Shown: one piece after another, positions 12,779 through 16,060 of the stretch
Position numbering within the stretch: the stretch's first letter is position 1
How the letters are laid out: every line of letters starts with the position of its first letter
Assembly: GCA_002387735.1 (NCBI GenBank)
Contig: DGKJ01000046.1
Location: 1-16,060, forward strand
Reading direction: 5' to 3'
From: Bacteriovoracaceae bacterium UBA4573
Lineage (GTDB): Bacteria > Bdellovibrionota > UBA1018 > UBA923
Length of the DNA: 16,060 bases
The notes under the pieces: model-generated
Told to the model about the DNA's origin: nothing
Databases searched by the model: none
The model's input: only the letters and a program-made list of their open reading frames with translations
Program-made: the position numbers and the translations under genes

Positions 12779-13501
12779 TTACTGTTCAAACTCGTGTTCG
12801 GTCACCAGTCCGGTTTTGCGTTTAGTTTCTCTGCGCAACTGGCGATCGAGCAGGTTCACCAATTGGTCGTAATGTGACCACGGTTCGATTTCCGTTTCGA
12901 TTTCATTCAGCACAGAATAATAAAGTTTAGGATTCGAAGAACAGCGCGCAGCCACACTCATGGCGCCGAAAAAAGAAGTGTTTAGTAAAAGAGTTAACCA
13001 GTGGTCTAGGAGTTCGTCGTTGCGTCTCACACTCTCCATGGTATCTGCGCAACTGTCGAGCAATGCTTTATAACCTTTTTTGAAGCGAATGACGGCCGCT
13101 TCGCCCTGAATCTCAAGCAGCGAAGGTGGGTTTAATTTCCCGACAAGCTCCGAAATGACCTCAATCGACCATTCAGAACCAAAGGGATAAAGCCCCTCTT
13201 CGTTTAAGTGTTCGGCAAACAAATCGAGCGCCTGTGGAGACGAGAAAATGTTTTGGTAATTGTTCAGCACGTCGTTTGAGCTGAGCTGATTTTCACCGCC
13301 GCCCATTTCCGAGCGTAAGGCTAAGTTGCGCACAACTTCGGTACTAATATAATGCACGCCAGCTACAAAAGCGTAAGTCACTGCGCGTAGCGCTTCTTTT
13401 TTTCGTCTAAAACTTGCCATAAGTGCGTGGATGACTAACACAGCGATAGCCAGCGCGTCCAGAAAATGGTAAAGTAACTCGGTCCGGTATATTGGGCCCA
13501 C
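12779..13501 (-). CDS. Hypothetical protein with N-terminal membrane helix
   Basis: I do not recognise this 240-residue protein. It has one clear hydrophobic segment at about 12-30 (FLDALAIAVLVIHALMASF) followed by a basic stretch FRRKKEALR, then a weakly hydrophobic piece to about 52. The remainder is soluble and helical, rich in Glu, Leu and Asn, with a basic patch (RQLRRETKRK) near 220-229. There is no Cys/His cluster or nucleotide-binding motif. The start is GTG 13501; an in-frame TAA two codons upstream prevents extension, and no ribosome-binding site is visible. Met28 is an alternative but would lose the helix. It is the only minus-strand gene here, convergent with the CPBP gene (5 bp) and divergent from the transporter (9 bp). 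Its sustained open frame and non-shadow position support a real gene. Confidence 0.72.
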   Translation of the reverse strand: MGPIYRTELLYHFLDALAIAVLVIHALMASFRRKKEALRAVTYAFVAGVHYISTEVVRNLALRSEMGGGENQLSSNDVLNNYQNIFSSPQALDLFAEHLNEEGLYPFGSEWSIEVISELVGKLNPPSLLEIQGEAAVIRFKKGYKALLDSCADTMESVRRNDELLDHWLTLLLNTSFFGAMSVAARCSSNPKLYYSVLNEIETEIEPWSHYDQLVNLLDRQLRRETKRKTGLVTEHEFEQ

Positions 13502-13510
13502 ACTTTACGA

Positions 13511-14377
13511 ATGTTACGAATATCATCAAAAAAGTTAGCCACTTACCTTGGCCCCGCCATATGGATGATCGGGGCCGCCGTTTTATTTTCGATCATGGGA
13601 GCGTTCGTTAAGGCTTCCCGTGACGTGCCTATCTGGGAAGTCGCGTTTTTTCGGGCCTTTATTAACGTGCTTTATTTTTTACCGTGGGCCCTCACCCACC
13701 CGGTCTGGCCGGAATTCAAAAAAGAACCATTTTATTTACTACTTCGTGGCTTTGCCGGCTTTGCTAGCGTTGTGATGTACTTTTACGCCATTCAGCACAT
13801 CTCACTCGCCGACGGTACTATGCTCAACCATGCCTCCCCGGTTTTGGTTTTAGTGTTGTCCTGGTGGTTCTTGGGCGAAAGACTTTCAAAAAAAGCGCTG
13901 TTTTATGTGGTGTTGGCTTTTTTAGGCGTGCTCCTGGTCCTAAAACCGGGGTTTCGCATAAATAACTTGGCGGGATTCCTGGGGGTCTGTAGTGCCTTTA
14001 CGGCAGCAATAGCCTACGTTGCCGTGAAAAAGGCCACTCGAAAAGTTAGCCCCGAGTACATAGTGTTCACCTTCGCGGTCGTGGGTACATTGGCCAGTGC
14101 GATACCCGCGTATAGGTCCTTTATTATGCCCACCGCGCTCCAGGGGGTGTACCTGTTGGGAGTAGGGATTTTTGCAACGCTTGCTCAAATTGCGATGACA
14201 CGGGGGTATTCGCTACTCCCGGCATCGGTGGCAGCACCGATGCTGCTCATTACTGTGGTATTTTCAACACTTTGGGGATGGTTATTTTGGGGCGAACTGC
14301 CCGACGCTCTAAGTGCTCTGGGAGCGGTCTGTGTGGCGGTGGGCCTCACGCTTGCCTATCGTCATCGCACACGCTAG
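13511..14377 (+). CDS. EamA/DMT-superfamily transporter
   Basis: This is an inner-membrane permease of the drug/metabolite transporter superfamily, 288 residues long with about ten hydrophobic helices. The internal duplication is visible: the first EamA repeat ends with SPVLVLVLSWWFLGERLS (109-126) and the second with APMLLITVVFSTLWGWLFWGE (242-262), each carrying the (L/W)GE signature before a short loop and a final helix pair. Basic residues before helix 1 and after helix 10 agree with both ends being cytoplasmic. The substrate cannot be told from sequence; characterised relatives move amino acids, nucleosides or S-adenosylmethionine. ATG 13511 has no clear ribosome-binding site. ileS starts 15 bp downstream, so the two may be cotranscribed. 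Confidence 0.88.
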   Translation: MLRISSKKLATYLGPAIWMIGAAVLFSIMGAFVKASRDVPIWEVAFFRAFINVLYFLPWALTHPVWPEFKKEPFYLLLRGFAGFASVVMYFYAIQHISLADGTMLNHASPVLVLVLSWWFLGERLSKKALFYVVLAFLGVLLVLKPGFRINNLAGFLGVCSAFTAAIAYVAVKKATRKVSPEYIVFTFAVVGTLASAIPAYRSFIMPTALQGVYLLGVGIFATLAQIAMTRGYSLLPASVAAPMLLITVVFSTLWGWLFWGELPDALSALGAVCVAVGLTLAYRHRTR

Positions 14378-14392
14378 AACTGGAAATTCTCT

Positions 14393-16060
14393 ATGGATTA
14401 CAAATCAACGCTCAATTTACCACAAACCGAATTTCCCATGAAGGCTAGCCTCCCGCAGCGCGAGCCCGAACGCGTGGCGCACTGGGAAAGCCAAGCGACC
14501 TATAAAAAAATGATCGCCCACACGCGGTCAAAGCCCCTTTTCACGCTTCACGATGGCCCACCGTACGCCAATGGCAACATTCACTTGGGGCATACGCTCA
14601 ATAAAGTTTTAAAAGACATCGTCATCAAATACCAAAACATGGCGGGCAAACACGCAGAGTTTATTCCGGGGTGGGACTGCCACGGGTTGCCGATCGAATT
14701 AGGGGTGGAAAAACAGCTTCGCGATAAGAAGATAGATAAGACTACTCTCTCACGCGTCAAGATTCGCGATCTCTGCAAAGAGTACGCACTCACCTACGTT
14801 GAGAAACAAAAAGAACAGTTCAAGCGACTTGGAATATTGTCCGACTGGGACGCGCCATACCTTACACTGGCCGACGACTACGTGGCCAACATTGTGCGGG
14901 AACTTGGGCGCATATCAAACGCCGGCAACTTGTATAAAGGAAACAAACCGGTGTATTGGTGCGCCTCTTGCGCCACCGCACTGGCCGAAGCTGAAATCGA
15001 ATATCACGATCATACGAGCCCGTCTGTCTACGTGAAGTTTTTTCTACAGGCCACTTCTATCGAAAAGTGTTCGGCCATTGCGAAGCTAGTCAATGGCAAG
15101 CCGGTAGCCGCAGTTATTTGGACCACGACGCCTTGGACACTTCCGGCAAATCTAGGTATTTCAGCGCACCCAGATTTCGAATACGCATTAATAGACGTAG
15201 GAAATGAAGTCTGGATTATCGCCGAGGGATTGCGGGAAAAGTTTTTAACTGAAATCGAAAGAACCGAACCTGCAAAAGTTCTCGGAAAAATTAATGGTCG
15301 CCAATTAGAAAACTTGAAAGCCGATCATCCCTTTATGAAACGTAGTTCGCTTTTGATGGTAGGCGAACACGTTACGCTTGAAGCCGGTACTGGTCTCGTT
15401 CACACCGCGCCGGGACATGGTGTTGACGATTACAAGATTGGTTTGCGTTATGGACTAGAAGTCTTGGCTCCCGTCGATGCAAAGGGGGCCTACACTGCGG
15501 AAGTGCCAGACTATCAAGGAAAGAAAGTTTGGGAGTCAAACCCACTCATCATTGATCGGCTGAATTCGAGTGGTCATCTCATTCATCAAAAAAAAATAAA
15601 ACACTCTTATCCGCATTGCTGGCGCTGTAGCAATCCGGTGTTATTTCGAGCGACCCCGCAGTGGTTCATTGGAATGGAGCGCACGAAACTTCGTGAGCGG
15701 GCGGTGCAAGAAATTCACAAGACAGAGTGGATTCCAGCGTGGGGCATAAATAGAATTTTGGGAATGGTCGAAGGGCGCCCAGACTGGTGTGTGTCTCGAC
15801 AACGCGTTTGGGGCGTGCCGATCACCGTATTTTACTGTGAAAGCTGCGAAGATTCCGTACACAGTAAAGAGAGCTTTGATTTTGTTGCCGACGTCATTGA
15901 TAAAAATGGTCCTAACGCCTGGTATGAATGGCCAGTAGAGAAGCTCTTAAAACCAGGAACTCGCTGCCAGTGTGGCAACTCCGACGCCGCCAAGTTTCGG
16001 AAAGAAACCGACATTCTCGATGTTTGGTTCGACTCGGGTGTAAGTCATGCCGCCGTACTC
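14393..16060 (+). CDS. ileS: Isoleucyl-tRNA synthetase (IleRS), 5' part, runs off the window
   Basis: IleRS charges tRNA-Ile and edits mischarged valine. 556 codons are open to the last base; family members are about 930 residues, so roughly 60% is present. Seen: the bacterial N-terminus MDYKSTLNLPQTEFPMK; HDGPPYANGNIHLGH with the HIGH signature as HLGH (64-67); GWDCHGLPIE (93-102); YWCASCATALAEAEIEY; the CP1 editing site with TTTPWTLPANLG (244-255) and HTAPGHGVDDY (337-347); PQWFIGM; RQRVWGVP; and DVWFDSGVSH near the end. KMSKS and the C-terminal zinc domain lie outside. ATG 14393 matches the family start; only GGAAA upstream resembles a ribosome-binding site. No T-box leader or attenuator precedes it. 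Transcription from the transporter gene is likely. Confidence 0.97.
   Translation, partial: MDYKSTLNLPQTEFPMKASLPQREPERVAHWESQATYKKMIAHTRSKPLFTLHDGPPYANGNIHLGHTLNKVLKDIVIKYQNMAGKHAEFIPGWDCHGLPIELGVEKQLRDKKIDKTTLSRVKIRDLCKEYALTYVEKQKEQFKRLGILSDWDAPYLTLADDYVANIVRELGRISNAGNLYKGNKPVYWCASCATALAEAEIEYHDHTSPSVYVKFFLQATSIEKCSAIAKLVNGKPVAAVIWTTTPWTLPANLGISAHPDFEYALIDVGNEVWIIAEGLREKFLTEIERTEPAKVLGKINGRQLENLKADHPFMKRSSLLMVGEHVTLEAGTGLVHTAPGHGVDDYKIGLRYGLEVLAPVDAKGAYTAEVPDYQGKKVWESNPLIIDRLNSSGHLIHQKKIKHSYPHCWRCSNPVLFRATPQWFIGMERTKLRERAVQEIHKTEWIPAWGINRILGMVEGRPDWCVSRQRVWGVPITVFYCESCEDSVHSKESFDFVADVIDKNGPNAWYEWPVEKLLKPGTRCQCGNSDAAKFRKETDILDVWFDSGVSHAAVL

Noticed and set aside
14378..14392. Possible T-box or attenuator upstream of ileS
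   Set aside because: Only 15 bp separate the transporter stop from the ileS start, leaving no room for a leader RNA.

Overview
The window looks like a chromosomal segment of a Gram-negative-type bacterium with mid-range GC content. About 70% of it is the 3' half of a complex I (NADH:quinone oxidoreductase) operon. Lineage is not fixed by anything I can see. The gene style (GYF_2-like domain plus TPR protein behind the nuo genes, leaderless-looking starts, a CCA-encoding tRNA) would fit Bdellovibrionota or a related deltaproteobacterial-type group, but that is inference only.

Region 1 (16-7293) holds nuoH, I, J, K, L, M and N, all on the + strand. They are tightly packed, with overlaps or gaps of 13 bp or less. 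Together they encode all the membrane subunits of complex I except NuoA, plus the NuoI two-cluster ferredoxin subunit. The key proton-pathway Glu and Lys residues are intact in K, L, M and N.

Region 2 (7294-11607) continues on the same strand with no gap. The nuoN stop codon abuts a GTG start for a 1007-residue protein: a GYF_2-like N-terminal domain, a linker with TVV motifs, one membrane helix and a long TPR array. serS (seryl-tRNA synthetase) follows 15 bp later.

Region 3 (11608-12161) has no believable protein gene. It holds one intact tRNA-Ser(CGA). An exact 29-bp copy of the tRNA 5' end plus leader lies 167 bp upstream, and an exact 26-bp copy of its 3' end lies 185 bp downstream. GC-rich hairpins fill the spacers. 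serS and a serine tRNA are therefore neighbours. This is the most unusual structure in the window.

Region 4 (12162-14377) holds a CPBP-family intramembrane protease (+), an unrecognised 240-residue protein (-) and an EamA/DMT-type transporter (+). The first two converge with 5 bp between stop codons. The last two diverge with 9 bp between start codons.

Region 5 (14393-end) is the first 556 codons of ileS (isoleucyl-tRNA synthetase), open to the window edge. I found no CRISPR array, insertion sequence, T-box or convincing intrinsic terminator. No clearly new multi-gene system is evident; the best leads are the fragmented tRNA-Ser locus and the nuo-linked GYF_2-like/TPR protein.
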